Origin: Marinobacter sp. SS21
GTDB lineage: Bacteria > Pseudomonadota > Gammaproteobacteria > Pseudomonadales > Oleiphilaceae
Length of the DNA stretch: 64,000 nucleotides
Direction of reading: 5' to 3'
Assembly (NCBI RefSeq): GCF_028369065.1
Contig: NZ_JAQNDA010000009.1
Coordinates: 1-64,000, forward strand
Shown: piece by piece, positions 47,604-57,050 of the stretch
How positions within the stretch are numbered: the first letter of the stretch is position 1
Layout of the letters: every line of letters begins with the position of its first letter
Position numbers and translations under genes: made by a program
Notes under the pieces: generated by a model
What the model was told of the DNA's origin: nothing
Seen by the model: only the letters and a program-made list of their open reading frames with translations
Databases searched by the model: none

Positions 47604-49610
47604 CTAGAAGGGGAGCTTGGCGGTTATCAAATAGGTTCTACCTGACTCCACACTAGGCTGAGTGTTCTGATTGGAGGTTGTGAATCCCGGCACGGGCGGT
47701 AACCAGAAATCTTCATCCAGCAGGTTATGCACGTAGAGGCCCAATTCCAGCCGATTGAGCTGAACCAGTTCCAATGTGCCATTCAGGCTCAGGTTGTGGC
47801 TGGCGTTGGCGGCGGGGTTCAGCGTCCGTCGTGAGGGGGTGACGATGACGTTGTCCTGATAGCGGCTTTGGTAAATGTCGAACAGTCCCAGCGACCAGGT
47901 GTTGGCTCGATAGCCAATGCCCGCTTTGATGACGTAGTCCGGTTGCAGGGTGGTGTCCCTGGTGCCGTTGTTATCCTTGTTTTGCTGCCAGGTTGCCGAA
48001 CCGGACAGGAACCAGTTGGCATGGGGAATATACTTTGTCTCCAGCTCTACGCCCTGGATTTCCAGCTCGGCGTCGTTGAAGGTGCTGATCACGCCAGGCG
48101 ATTGCAAGCGGCGCACGATCAGGTCTTTCTGCCTGGAATGGAACAAGGTAAGGGCCGATTGCAGTCTGGGGGTGTCATGAAACAGTTGCAAATCCCAGGT
48201 TTTTACTGTCTCCCGGCGTAGTTCAGGATTACCTAGAAGACTCACTGCTGGGGTAATCAGCTTAATGTCGGTTTCCAGCGCGTAGGGCGCGCGAAATGCC
48301 TCCGCATACATTAGCTTGATCCCGGCTGTGTCGGTGAAATTGTGGATCAGGCCTACCCGTGGCACCGTCTTGTCGGCGATGCCTTCCACCTTGTTGAATT
48401 GAAGTCCACCAGTAAACCGGGTCTCGCGCCATTGGTACTCCGCTTGGGCATAGGCACTGTACAGGTTGTTGCGCCAATTGGGCAGGAAGGGGTAAGGCTC
48501 TTCAATCCGCGCCAGGAACGAATCCCAGGTCACGCCGGTAACCAGTTGCAGATTGTCAGAGAGCTCACCCTGGAGCTGAAGTTCAATGCGGCTATCATCG
48601 GTTTTGTAGTTGATGGGGCCCAGTACGCCCGCCGTGGGTTCGATCAGTTCCAGGCGCTGGCTGACGTGAGACAAGTCCACCTTGGCCCGCCAGTGACTAC
48701 CTATGTCGCGCTCATAACCCACCGCTGCGAAAATTCGCTCATTATCCAGGCCGCCATCCGCGAGCTGAATATCGCTGCCGCGGATGTTTTCCATTTCCGC
48801 GCGGCCCCACTGAATGGCCGCGTGAAAGCCTTGGTGCCTGGCCGTCACCAGGCCACCCGGCGAGCTTTCCTCCAGTCGAGCGCTGAACTGGCCGCTGGAA
48901 TCGTTCGATCTCAGTCGTTCGCCCTCGGTGCGATAGTGTCGCCAGGCTGTGACAAACTCGGTCTCCGTGTCGGAGGCTTCGGCCGCGTAAGTGAATGTCG
49001 ACGCGAACGTGGTATTGCTTCCGCCACCGAGACTGACGCTGTTTTCGATTTGGCCGGCCCTCTTGGTCACGATATTGATGACGCCGGAAAAGGCATTGGT
49101 GCCATAGAGTACCGACCCGGGCCCTCTCACCACCTCGATCTGACGGATGGCGTCCAGCGGAAGGGTGGTAAGCACGGCGTGGTTCCAGAGTCCGCCGGTG
49201 TAGCTTTCCCGGTTGAAGGGGATGCCGTCGAGCAGAATTAAGGTGTGGTTGTTGTTGAGTCGCGGCGCATCGGCTCTGGTCATCACGCGGAACTTGTGGC
49301 CACCAGTATCGTGGTAAAAGTTGACGCCGGGAATTCTGGCCAGCACTTCACTGAGATCCCTGCCGCCAAACAGCGCAATCTCTTCAGCGCTGTAGACGCT
49401 GATGGCAGCGGGAGAGTTGGTCACTGTGCCCGGTAATTTAGAAGCGGTGGTCACGCTTACGTTAAGCAGCTGTTCTAGAGGTAGTTCGGCGAGCTCAGGT
49501 AGGGGTTGGCCCCGCGCCGAGGCGATAAGGGTGAAAAGTAACAGTGCTGCGGACCAAGAGTGGCGGAGGCGAAGTGGGGCACGCTTGGGTGATTGGCGAA
49601 CGCGGATCAA
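47604..49610 (-). CDS. TonB-dependent outer-membrane receptor, copy B
   Basis: A 668-residue receptor with a signal peptide (about residues 17-34, ending ASARG), the plug opening LPELAELPLEQLLNVSVTTASK, the VYSAEEIALFGGRDLSEVLARIPGV segment, the IRQIEVVRGPGSVLYGTNAFSGVINIVTKRA motif and a barrel ending LITAKLPF. The best start is TTG at 49610, with GAGGGGAAG upstream. The C-terminal strands (GLYVHNLLDEDFWLP...SVESGRTYL) resemble copy C more than copy A. The ligand is unknown. It lies between copies A and C on the same strand with gaps of 138-263 bp. Confidence 0.9.
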   Translation of the reverse strand: MIRVRQSPKRAPLRLRHSWSAALLLFTLIASARGQPLPELAELPLEQLLNVSVTTASKLPGTVTNSPAAISVYSAEEIALFGGRDLSEVLARIPGVNFYHDTGGHKFRVMTRADAPRLNNNHTLILLDGIPFNRESYTGGLWNHAVLTTLPLDAIRQIEVVRGPGSVLYGTNAFSGVINIVTKRAGQIENSVSLGGGSNTTFASTFTYAAEASDTETEFVTAWRHYRTEGERLRSNDSSGQFSARLEESSPGGLVTARHQGFHAAIQWGRAEMENIRGSDIQLADGGLDNERIFAAVGYERDIGSHWRAKVDLSHVSQRLELIEPTAGVLGPINYKTDDSRIELQLQGELSDNLQLVTGVTWDSFLARIEEPYPFLPNWRNNLYSAYAQAEYQWRETRFTGGLQFNKVEGIADKTVPRVGLIHNFTDTAGIKLMYAEAFRAPYALETDIKLITPAVSLLGNPELRRETVKTWDLQLFHDTPRLQSALTLFHSRQKDLIVRRLQSPGVISTFNDAELEIQGVELETKYIPHANWFLSGSATWQQNKDNNGTRDTTLQPDYVIKAGIGYRANTWSLGLFDIYQSRYQDNVIVTPSRRTLNPAANASHNLSLNGTLELVQLNRLELGLYVHNLLDEDFWLPPVPGFTTSNQNTQPSVESGRTYLITAKLPF

Positions 49611-49748
49611 GAACTTCCCCTCAGCAGGTCATCGGCTTAGCTGAAAGAACCGGTTGCTTACAGGGCGACCAGGTTTCTTGCTTCTGATTTTAGATGTCGA
49701 TCCCAAGGTTACCAAAGTGGGTGATGTTCTGGGTAGGGCGTTAGAGAA

Positions 49749-51758
49749 TTAGAAGGGTAGCTTGGCGGTGACCAGGAAGGTGCGTCCGCTTTCGACACTG
49801 GGCATTGTGTTGAGGTTGGATGTGGTAAACCCGGGGGAAGCGGGTAGCCAGATGTCATCGTCAAGCAGGTTGTGAACGTAGAGGCCAAGCTTCAGCTGGC
49901 CCAATTGTCTCAGCACCAGTGTGCCGTTCAGACTGATGTTGTGGTTATTGCCGGCAGTGGGATTCAGTTCAAGCCGCGTGGGGGTGACAATGATGTTGTC
50001 CTGATAGTGATCTTGATAGATGTCGAACAGGGCCAGCGACCAAGTGTCGCCCTGGTATCCGATGCCGGCCTTGAGGGTGTAGTCTGGTTGCAGGGTCACG
50101 TCGTCAGTATCGTTACCATCTTCATTGCGTTGCCAGGTGGCCGAGCCTGTCAAAAACCAGCCTGGGTGGGGGATGTACTTGGCCTCCAGCTCCACGCCTT
50201 GGGTCTCAAGCTCGCCGTCATTGAAGAAACTGATGACCCCCGGAGCTTGCAGGCCGCGAACGATCAGGTCTTCCTGTCGTGTGTGGAATAAGGTCAGTGC
50301 GGTCTGGAAATTGCGTTGGTTATAAAAAATCTGCATATCCCAGGTTTTCACCAGTTCCCTTTTCAGGTCGGGATTTCCCAGCAGGCTAATGCCGGGGGTG
50401 ACGATGGCAACCTCTGTTTCCACGGCGTAGGGCGCGCGGAAGGCTTCGGCATACATCAGCTTGGCGCCGATGGTGTCCGTGAAGTTATGGATGAGTCCTA
50501 ATCTGGGGACCGTCTTATCGGCAATGCCCTCCACCTTGTTGAACTGCAAACCGCCAATCAGCCGCGTGTTGTTCAGCTGGTACTCTGCCTGGATGTAGGC
50601 GGCGTAAAGATGGCTTCGCCAGTTTGGTAGGAAGGGGTAGGGCTCTTCGACCCTGGCCAGGAAAGAGTCAAAGGTAATGCCTGTAACCAGCTGAAATTCA
50701 GAGCTGAACCGTCCCTGTAACTGCAGTTCAGCGCGACTGTCATCGGTTTTGTAATTGATGGGTCCAAGAACCCCCGCTATGGGGTCGATCAGCTCGGTGC
50801 GCACACTGACGTGGGAGAGGTCGATTTTGCCCTGCCACCGGTCAAACATTTGGTGCTCATAGCCGGCGTGGACAAACACGCGTTCGTTGTCCTCATGGCC
50901 GTGGGCCAGTTCCAGTGGGCTGCCACGAATGTTGTCAACCCTGGCCCGCCCCCAATGAACCGTGGCGTGAAGTCCCTTATTGCGGGCGCTGACCAGGCCG
51001 CCGGGGGAGCGCTCCTCAAGCCGATCGCGAAAGCCGCCACCAAGATCATTGGGGGTTAACGGCTCGCCTTCGGTGCCGAAATAGCGCAAGGCCGTTGCCA
51101 CTTCAGTACCGGATTCGCCCATCTCGCTGCCGTAGGTGAATCTTGCCGCCATTGTGTCGTTGTCACCGAGGCCAAGGGTGACTCCATTATCGAGTTCAGC
51201 GGCCCGCTTGGTGATGATATTGATGACGCCGCCAAATGCATTGGTGCCATAGAGTACTGAACCCGGCCCCCGGATGACTTCGATCTGTTTAATGATTTCC
51301 AGCGGCAGGGAGGTGACGACAGACTGAGTCCAGAGGCCGCCGGTATAGCTTTCACGATTCAATGGAATGCCATCCAGCAGCACCAGGATGTGATTGTTGC
51401 TGAATCGTGGAGCATCGCCCCTGGCGGTGATCCGGTACTTGTGGGAAGTCGCGGAGTTAAAGAGATTGATGCCAGGGATTCGGGCCAGGACTTCGCCCAG
51501 ATCCCGGCCACCAAACAATTCAATTTCCTCGTCGCTGTAGACAGTGATGATGCCCGGCGAACTGGTGACGGTACTGGGCAGCTTGGACGCCGTGCTGACA
51601 CTGATAGCAAGCAGTTGATCCAAAGGCAGGTCGGCCAATTCGGATAGGGATTGCCCCTTGGATGGGGAGCTTAGAGAGATTATGAACAGGCACTGGCCGA
51701 GGAAAAGCAGCCTGCGAAATGCTGCTTTCCTGTGTGCTGTAAACAATGAGGTCAACAT
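49749..51758 (-). CDS. TonB-dependent outer-membrane receptor, copy C
   Basis: A receptor of about 669 residues with a signal peptide (FRRLLFLGQCLFIISLSS core), the opening LSELADLPLDQLLAISVSTASK, the VYSDEEIELFGGRDLGEVLARIPGI plug segment, IEVIRGPGSVLYGTNAFGGVINIITKRA and the terminal strand LVTAKLPF. The ATG at 51758 is chosen over the ATG at 51815: it has a GAGAGAAG site, places the signal peptide at the N-terminus, and gives the same length as copies A and B. It is divergent from the YfiR-like gene (237 bp between starts), so it is probably first in a receptor operon sharing a control region with the c-di-GMP genes. Confidence 0.9.
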   Translation of the reverse strand: MLTSLFTAHRKAAFRRLLFLGQCLFIISLSSPSKGQSLSELADLPLDQLLAISVSTASKLPSTVTSSPGIITVYSDEEIELFGGRDLGEVLARIPGINLFNSATSHKYRITARGDAPRFSNNHILVLLDGIPLNRESYTGGLWTQSVVTSLPLEIIKQIEVIRGPGSVLYGTNAFGGVINIITKRAAELDNGVTLGLGDNDTMAARFTYGSEMGESGTEVATALRYFGTEGEPLTPNDLGGGFRDRLEERSPGGLVSARNKGLHATVHWGRARVDNIRGSPLELAHGHEDNERVFVHAGYEHQMFDRWQGKIDLSHVSVRTELIDPIAGVLGPINYKTDDSRAELQLQGRFSSEFQLVTGITFDSFLARVEEPYPFLPNWRSHLYAAYIQAEYQLNNTRLIGGLQFNKVEGIADKTVPRLGLIHNFTDTIGAKLMYAEAFRAPYAVETEVAIVTPGISLLGNPDLKRELVKTWDMQIFYNQRNFQTALTLFHTRQEDLIVRGLQAPGVISFFNDGELETQGVELEAKYIPHPGWFLTGSATWQRNEDGNDTDDVTLQPDYTLKAGIGYQGDTWSLALFDIYQDHYQDNIIVTPTRLELNPTAGNNHNISLNGTLVLRQLGQLKLGLYVHNLLDDDIWLPASPGFTTSNLNTMPSVESGRTFLVTAKLPF

Positions 51759-51932
51759 CTTCTCTCTCAAAATGGGGCCAAAGGTCATCTGCTTGGCCGG
51801 GAGGAAGTCTCGCAATTCATCCTTACTCCATCCTTAATCCATTCTAATTTTAGTGGGTTTGGTCGTTGTTGCCATTATAGGTGGTGAATTTGCTGGGAAA
51901 ATTACAGGAAGACGCATTTTTTTGTGGTTGAT

Positions 51933-51962
51933 CTGACAGACGTGCAGGGTACTGCCTATACT
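51933..51962 (+). promoter_or_regulatory. Promoter for the YfiR-GGDEF/EAL unit
   Basis: -35 CTGACA (five of six), an 18-bp spacer and -10 TATACT (five of six). Transcription would start at about 51969, downstream of the in-frame GTG at 51924. This supports translation starting at 51996. Confidence 0.65.
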
Positions 51963-51995
51963 AAGGGTGCACTGAGTCCAGACAATAAGCGCGCT

Positions 51996-52661
51996 ATGAA
52001 TCGAGATCCGGCTTTCCGTGGCGGTAAGGCTAGCCATTCAGTTACCCAGCGTGACCGGCGAACAGTGGTCAGGGGAAGGCCGTGTTCACTCCGGTGGTAC
52101 TTGGGGCTGCTGGTCGTAGGCCTTTTGCTAGGGATGGTGCCGGCCTTGTCAGCGCAAGACCGCGCCGCGGAGGCTCAGGTGCGGGCCTTTATCCTGTTAC
52201 GTCTGGCGGGGCAGATCTACTGGTCTCCGGATTCGGATCTCAATGAGCGCTCCACCCCCTATCGTCTCTGTATCTATCAGGATCGTGAATTTTACCGGCA
52301 AATGCGTGACTTCCTGGGGGGGCGGGAGGTCACCGGAAAGCCTGTCGAGCTGATTCAGGCAGATCGATTTGATGACTTGGGGCGCTGCCACGTCGCCTAT
52401 CTGGGCGAGGTATCTCAGGGTGACATCGAGCGTATTCTGCGGGCGGGCTTGCAGCAGCGCACGGTCTTTGTTGGCAGCAGCAGGTTCAGTGCGGCTGCGG
52501 GACTGCACATACGGCTGTACCTGGGAGAGTCGGACACCTTTGACATCGAGATTAATCAGTCGGCGTTCGCCGCCGGTGGCAATGAGCCGTCGGCTGCCTT
52601 TGTCAAGTTAGCCGGCAAGGTCTATGGGGCGGTCGAGGAGCTGAATGGGGGGCATCGCTGA
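51996..52661 (+). CDS. YfiR/DUF4154-family periplasmic protein
   Basis: A protein of about 221 residues with a long basic N-terminal region, a signal peptide or anchor (core YLGLLVVGLLLGMVPALSAQ, about residues 35-54) and a YfiR (DUF4154) domain. Domain signatures include the helix QVRAFILLRLAGQIYW, the RLCIYQDREFYRQM strand and GRCHVAYLG. In Pseudomonas aeruginosa, YfiR is a periplasmic repressor of the membrane diguanylate cyclase YfiN. The same pairing here is supported by the 1-bp overlap with the GGDEF/EAL gene. I see one Cys in RLCIYQ and one in GRCHVA; in YfiR disulfides matter for stability. The start is uncertain; 51996 is favoured by the promoter position. Confidence 0.8.
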   Translation: MNRDPAFRGGKASHSVTQRDRRTVVRGRPCSLRWYLGLLVVGLLLGMVPALSAQDRAAEAQVRAFILLRLAGQIYWSPDSDLNERSTPYRLCIYQDREFYRQMRDFLGGREVTGKPVELIQADRFDDLGRCHVAYLGEVSQGDIERILRAGLQQRTVFVGSSRFSAAAGLHIRLYLGESDTFDIEINQSAFAAGGNEPSAAFVKLAGKVYGAVEELNGGHR

Positions 52662-54754
52662 TGGCCTATCTCGTCTCCATTCGCTCCAAGTTGGTGCTGT
52701 TGATCGCCGGCGTCTCGATGGTGACCATAATGGTCGGTTTTTTTGTGGTGACCCTCAGTTTCGCCAACACCATTGAAGATTCTCTGGAAAACGATTCCGT
52801 GTCCCAGGCCCGCCGGCTAGCGGTGGACAGTGTTGCCTATATGTCACTGGGTATGGCTGGACAGGCCCGGGAAGACCTATTGGGCAAAACCGTGTTAAGT
52901 GCTCCCCACAGCGTCGCGTTGTTCAATGATGGGGGAGGGATCTTTGCGCGAATTGAACGGGGCGCGGGAGAAATAAGCGAAGCCGGTTTTCTGCAGGAGC
53001 CCGCCGTAATCTGGGACGAAGAATGGCTGCATGTGTATCAGCCTGTCCTGGATTCCCTCGACGAGCAGTTGGGCACCTTGTACCTGAAGGTGTCCAAGTC
53101 CGAGTTGGCCGAGAAGTTGGAGGCCTTTGTGCTGACCCTGGCGGTGTTGCTGCTCGCCATGGTTGCTTTGGCTTTTATTCTGGCCCAGGCAATGCAACGT
53201 TATATCTCGGCACCGATTCTGCGCCTCGCCAATTTTACCCGTCGAGTGACCTCCAGTCATGACTACGATCTTCGTGTTCCTGTGGAGTCCCAGGATGAGA
53301 TCGGACTGCTTTCGGGCACGTTCAATGACATGCTGGAGACCATTTCGGAACAGCAGCAGATTCGGGATGCAGCGGAGAAGGCCCTAAGGGACAAAGAAGT
53401 GCGGCTGGAACGGGCAGTCGCCGAGCTGCAATACCTGGCCAATTACGATTCGCTGACGGGCTTGCCCAACCGGGCCTTGTGCATGGACAGGATTGCCTAT
53501 GCGATCAAGCATGCCAATCGCACCAATACCTGCACCGGGGTGCTGTACCTGGACCTCGACCATTTCAAAGACATTAACGACTCGTTGGGGCATGCCGTTG
53601 GCGACGAGCTGCTGAAAGCCACCGCAAGGCGGCTGTCCGAGATGTTGAGGGAAGAGGACACGCTGGCCCGGCTGGGCGGCGACGAGTTTGTGATCATCAT
53701 GACCGACATCGACAGCACAGAAAACGTGATCCCGGCGGTCAGCAAGATCCTCGATCACTTTGATCGTCAGTTCCAGGTTTCCGGCTATTCGCTGCAATCA
53801 ACCGTGAGTGTGGGGGTGTGCGTCTATCCGGATGACGGACAAACGGTCGAGGCCCTGATGAAGGCGGCAGATACCGCTATGTACAAGGCCAAGGAGGTAG
53901 GGCGTAACACCTATGCCTTCTATGAGTCGAAAATGAACAAGCTGGCGGTCTGGCGCCAGCAACTGGGCAGTGAGCTGCAGCAAGCCATTGCCAGGGACCA
54001 GCTGTTCTTGGTGTTCCAGCCGAAAATTGGGCTTGCCGATGGTCGAGTCCATGGCGCGGAGGCGCTGTTGCGCTGGCGTCATCCCGGGCTGGGCGGGATC
54101 TCCCCGGCGGACTTCATACCGGTTGCGGAGCACACCGGCCAGATTCGCCGCATTGGCCGCTGGGTTTTGGAGGAGTCCTGCGCCGCCTTAAAGCGCTGGC
54201 GCGACTTGGGCTTTGGCGACCTGACGGTGGCTGTTAACTTGTCCGCTGCCCAGTTCCGTCAGGCGGATCTGGTGGAAACTCTGGCGGATCTGCTCAAAGA
54301 CTACGATATTCCACCACAGTCTCTGGAGCTGGAGATCACAGAAAGCATGCTGGTGAGGGATGTCGAGCAGGCCATTCGCATGCTGCGCCGTATCAAGCTG
54401 CTGGGGTTAAGAGTCTCCATCGACGATTTTGGCACTGGCTATTCCTCGTTGAGCTACCTGCGCAAATTTCCGCTGGATTCCCTCAAGATCGATCGCTCTT
54501 TCGTCGATGAAGTTGGTTCCAACAGCGACGACACCGCCATAACCCTGGCCATCATCTCAATGGCCAAGAGTCTCCGCCTCAAGGTCATTGCCGAAGGGGT
54601 TGAAACACCGGACCAGTGGGCTTTCCTGTCGGAGCACCAGTGTGATGAGATTCAGGGCTTCCTGGTAAGTCAGGGCCTTAGGGATGACGATTTTGTTGCC
54701 TTTATGAGGGATTTTTCCCTCGAGCAAATCATTGCCGAAGCCGGCCAGCGTTAA
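52661..54754 (+). CDS. Membrane GGDEF/EAL c-di-GMP enzyme with periplasmic sensor and HAMP
   Basis: A 697-residue inner-membrane protein: TM1 (about residues 11-33), a periplasmic sensor segment (about 35-152, CHASE8-like position), TM2 (about 155-177), HAMP (about 178-232), GGDEF (about 262-425) and EAL (about 440-685). The cyclase motif is RLGGDEF (GGDEF at 339-343) with an intact inhibitory RxxD at 330-333. The phosphodiesterase domain has EAL at 467-469, NLSAAQF, LEITES, DDFGTG (588-593), Lys609 and Glu645, so both activities may be functional. The ATG overlaps the YfiR-like stop (TGATG). By analogy with YfiN, the periplasmic partner should control it; YfiN itself has no EAL domain, so the net output here is uncertain. 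Confidence 0.9.
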   Translation: MAYLVSIRSKLVLLIAGVSMVTIMVGFFVVTLSFANTIEDSLENDSVSQARRLAVDSVAYMSLGMAGQAREDLLGKTVLSAPHSVALFNDGGGIFARIERGAGEISEAGFLQEPAVIWDEEWLHVYQPVLDSLDEQLGTLYLKVSKSELAEKLEAFVLTLAVLLLAMVALAFILAQAMQRYISAPILRLANFTRRVTSSHDYDLRVPVESQDEIGLLSGTFNDMLETISEQQQIRDAAEKALRDKEVRLERAVAELQYLANYDSLTGLPNRALCMDRIAYAIKHANRTNTCTGVLYLDLDHFKDINDSLGHAVGDELLKATARRLSEMLREEDTLARLGGDEFVIIMTDIDSTENVIPAVSKILDHFDRQFQVSGYSLQSTVSVGVCVYPDDGQTVEALMKAADTAMYKAKEVGRNTYAFYESKMNKLAVWRQQLGSELQQAIARDQLFLVFQPKIGLADGRVHGAEALLRWRHPGLGGISPADFIPVAEHTGQIRRIGRWVLEESCAALKRWRDLGFGDLTVAVNLSAAQFRQADLVETLADLLKDYDIPPQSLELEITESMLVRDVEQAIRMLRRIKLLGLRVSIDDFGTGYSSLSYLRKFPLDSLKIDRSFVDEVGSNSDDTAITLAIISMAKSLRLKVIAEGVETPDQWAFLSEHQCDEIQGFLVSQGLRDDDFVAFMRDFSLEQIIAEAGQR

Positions 54755-54918
54755 TTCAGGCTACACCCACCCAGATAATTCTCTCCGCCAGTAAAACCGT
54801 GGTAGACTACCGCTTTTAATTTTCGCGCTCTTCCGGGTCGTGCCAATCTTCTGGCTCACGCCCTGCCTGGCGTGAAAAGTCACCCACTCACTACTGACCG
54901 GTAATTCGAGGAACTTCC

Positions 54919-56223
54919 ATGCAAGTGTCTGTTGAAACGACATCCAACATCGAGCGTCGCATGACAATCGGTGTGCCCGCCCAGGAAATTGACGCGGCGG
55001 TTCAGAAACGCCTTCAGGAGACTGCGCGTACCGTTCGCCTGAACGGCTTCCGCCCGGGCAAAGTACCTCTGAGCGTTGTCAAACGTCGTTTCGGGGATAG
55101 CGTTCGCCAGGAAATCGTTGGCGAAGTCATGCGCGACAACTACATGAAAGCCCTGGAAGACCAGGATATTGTTCCGGCTGGCTGGCCGAAGTTCGAGCCC
55201 AAGACCATGGAAGAGGGCAAGGACCTCGAGTTTGTCGCCATCTTTGAGGTGCTTCCGGAGATTGAGCTGGGTGACCTGAGCAAGATCAACGTTGAGAAGC
55301 CGAATACGGAAATCACCGACAAAGATGTCGACACCATGATCGACAACCTGCGTCGACAGCAGGCTACCAATAAGTCCGTTAAGCGTAAGTCCAAGAACAA
55401 GGACGTCGTGACCATCGACTTCAAGGGCTCTATCGACGGTGAAGAGTTTGAAGGCGGTGCTGCGGAAGGTCATCGCCTGACCCTGGGTTCCGGACAGATG
55501 ATCCCGGGCTTCGAAAAAGGCATCGTGGGCGGTAAGGCCGGCGAGGAGCTGGAAATCGACGTCACTTTCCCCGAGGATTACCAGAACGAAGAGCTGGCCG
55601 GTAAACCCGCCAAGTTTGAAATCAAGATTCATGACGTTCAGGAGCCCCAGCTGCCGGAACTGGATGAAGAATTCTTCAAAAAGTTTGGCATCGATGCCGC
55701 TGATGAAGAGGCATTCCGTGCCGAAGTTCGTAAGAACATGGAGCGGGAGCTGAAGCAGGCGATCACCAACAAGGTCAAAAACGACGTTATTGATGGTCTG
55801 CTGGAAACCACCGAACTGGAAGTTCCCCAGTCACTGATCGACCAGGAAATTGATCGTCTGCGCCAGGATGCGGTTCAGCGTTTTGGTGGTCAGGTGGATT
55901 TCAAACAGCTGCCGAAAGAACTTTTCGAAGAGCAGGCTGTCCGTCGAGTTAAGACTGGTTTGCTGTTCCAGGAAGTGGTCAAGAAGAATGACCTGAAGGC
56001 CGATGAGGCCAAGGTGGAAGAGAAGATCCAGGAGATCGCTTCGACCTACGAGCAGCCGGAAGAGGTTGTTGCTCACTTCACCGGCAGCGCGGAACAGAAG
56101 TCGCAGATTGAATCTGTGGTGCTGGAAGAGGCCGTAGTTGACGTGGTACTTGAGCAGGCCAAGGTCAAAGAGAAGAAAATGAAGTATGAAGACGCGGTGA
56201 AGGCCGGCCAGCCTCAGCGTTAA
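54919..56223 (+). CDS. tig: Trigger factor
   Basis: A 434-residue ribosome-associated chaperone with prolyl isomerase activity. The ribosome-binding loop is in the N-terminal domain (GFRPGKVPLSVVKRRFG, about residues 36-52), the FKBP-type PPIase domain at about 160-245 (VTIDFKGSIDGEEFEGG; GSGQMIPGFEKGIVG), and a helical chaperone domain follows. The GAGGAA site precedes the ATG. It is followed by clpP, clpX and lon, the standard proteostasis block. Confidence 0.97.
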   Translation: MQVSVETTSNIERRMTIGVPAQEIDAAVQKRLQETARTVRLNGFRPGKVPLSVVKRRFGDSVRQEIVGEVMRDNYMKALEDQDIVPAGWPKFEPKTMEEGKDLEFVAIFEVLPEIELGDLSKINVEKPNTEITDKDVDTMIDNLRRQQATNKSVKRKSKNKDVVTIDFKGSIDGEEFEGGAAEGHRLTLGSGQMIPGFEKGIVGGKAGEELEIDVTFPEDYQNEELAGKPAKFEIKIHDVQEPQLPELDEEFFKKFGIDAADEEAFRAEVRKNMERELKQAITNKVKNDVIDGLLETTELEVPQSLIDQEIDRLRQDAVQRFGGQVDFKQLPKELFEEQAVRRVKTGLLFQEVVKKNDLKADEAKVEEKIQEIASTYEQPEEVVAHFTGSAEQKSQIESVVLEEAVVDVVLEQAKVKEKKMKYEDAVKAGQPQR

Positions 56224-56260
56224 GTTGCCCGACCGCGAGGCGGTCTGAGAGCAATGTAAA

Positions 56261-56290
56261 GAAAACAGCCGGCACGTCCGGCTGTTTTCA
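56261..56290 (+). terminator. tig terminator
   Basis: The hairpin GAAAACAGCCGG / CCGGCTGTTTTC with a 5-base loop and a short T run. Confidence 0.85.
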
Positions 56291-56414
56291 TCTTGGGCTC
56301 AGGGTGGCAAAGTAGGGCTCTGGTAAGATAAAAAAGCAACATGAACAACCAATAACAGTCCCAACCTTAGTGGCCGGATGGTCACTTTACGTCCAGAAGG
56401 AGTTCAGGCGCATC

Positions 56415-57050
56415 ATGATGCAAAAACCGATTGATGGTCCCGCGATGGTTACCAATTCTGGCCTGGTGCCAATCGTTATTGAGCAGACGGCTCGTGGCGA
56501 GCGTTCCTTTGATATTTACTCCCGACTGCTCAAAGAGCGGGTGATCTTCATGGTGGGTCAGGTGGAAGACCACATGGCGAACCTGATCGTGGCCCAGATG
56601 CTGTTTCTGGAGTCGGAGAACCCGGACAAGGATATTCATCTGTACATCAACAGTCCGGGCGGTTCTGTCACGGCTGGCATGTCCATCTATGACACCATGC
56701 AGTTCATCAAGCCGGACGTTGCAACCCTGTGTGTGGGGCAGGCCGCCAGTATGGGGGCGTTTCTTCTCGCCGGCGGCACAGAGGGCAAGCGTGCCTGCCT
56801 GCCGAACTCGCGAGTCATGATTCACCAGCCGCTGGGGGGCTACCAGGGGCAGGCGACGGATATCGAGATCCATACCAAGGAAATTCTCAAGATCCGTCAT
56901 ACCCTTAACACCATCCTCTCCCGGCACACCGGGCAGGATCTGGAAACCATCGAAAGAGATACGGAACGTGACTATTTTATGGACCCGGTGCAGGCGAAGG
57001 AGTATGGCCTGATCGATTCTATACTTGATAAGCGCGCACCGAATAAATAA
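56415..57050 (+). CDS. clpP: ATP-dependent Clp protease proteolytic subunit
   Basis: A 211-residue tetradecameric serine peptidase. The triad is Ser112 ([11 protein letters not shown]), His137 (MIHQPLGG) and Asp186 (TERDYFMD); the [10 protein letters not shown] oxyanion segment is at about 79-88. A GTG 45 bp upstream is in frame, but the ATG at 56415 gives the usual propeptide-plus-mature length, with AGAAGGAG upstream (spacing about 12). It partners with the ClpX encoded next. Confidence 0.96.
   Translation: MMQKPIDGPAMVTNSGLVPIVIEQTARGERSFDIYSRLLKERVIFMVGQVEDHMANLIVAQMLFLESENPDKDIHLYINSPGGSVTAGMSIYDTMQFIKPDVATLCVGQAASMGAFLLAGGTEGKRACLPNSRVMIHQPLGGYQGQATDIEIHTKEILKIRHTLNTILSRHTGQDLETIERDTERDYFMDPVQAKEYGLIDSILDKRAPNK

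Noticed and set aside
51924..51995. Earlier GTG start for the YfiR-like protein
   Set aside because: A good promoter (51933-51962) lies downstream of that codon, so it would not be in the mRNA.
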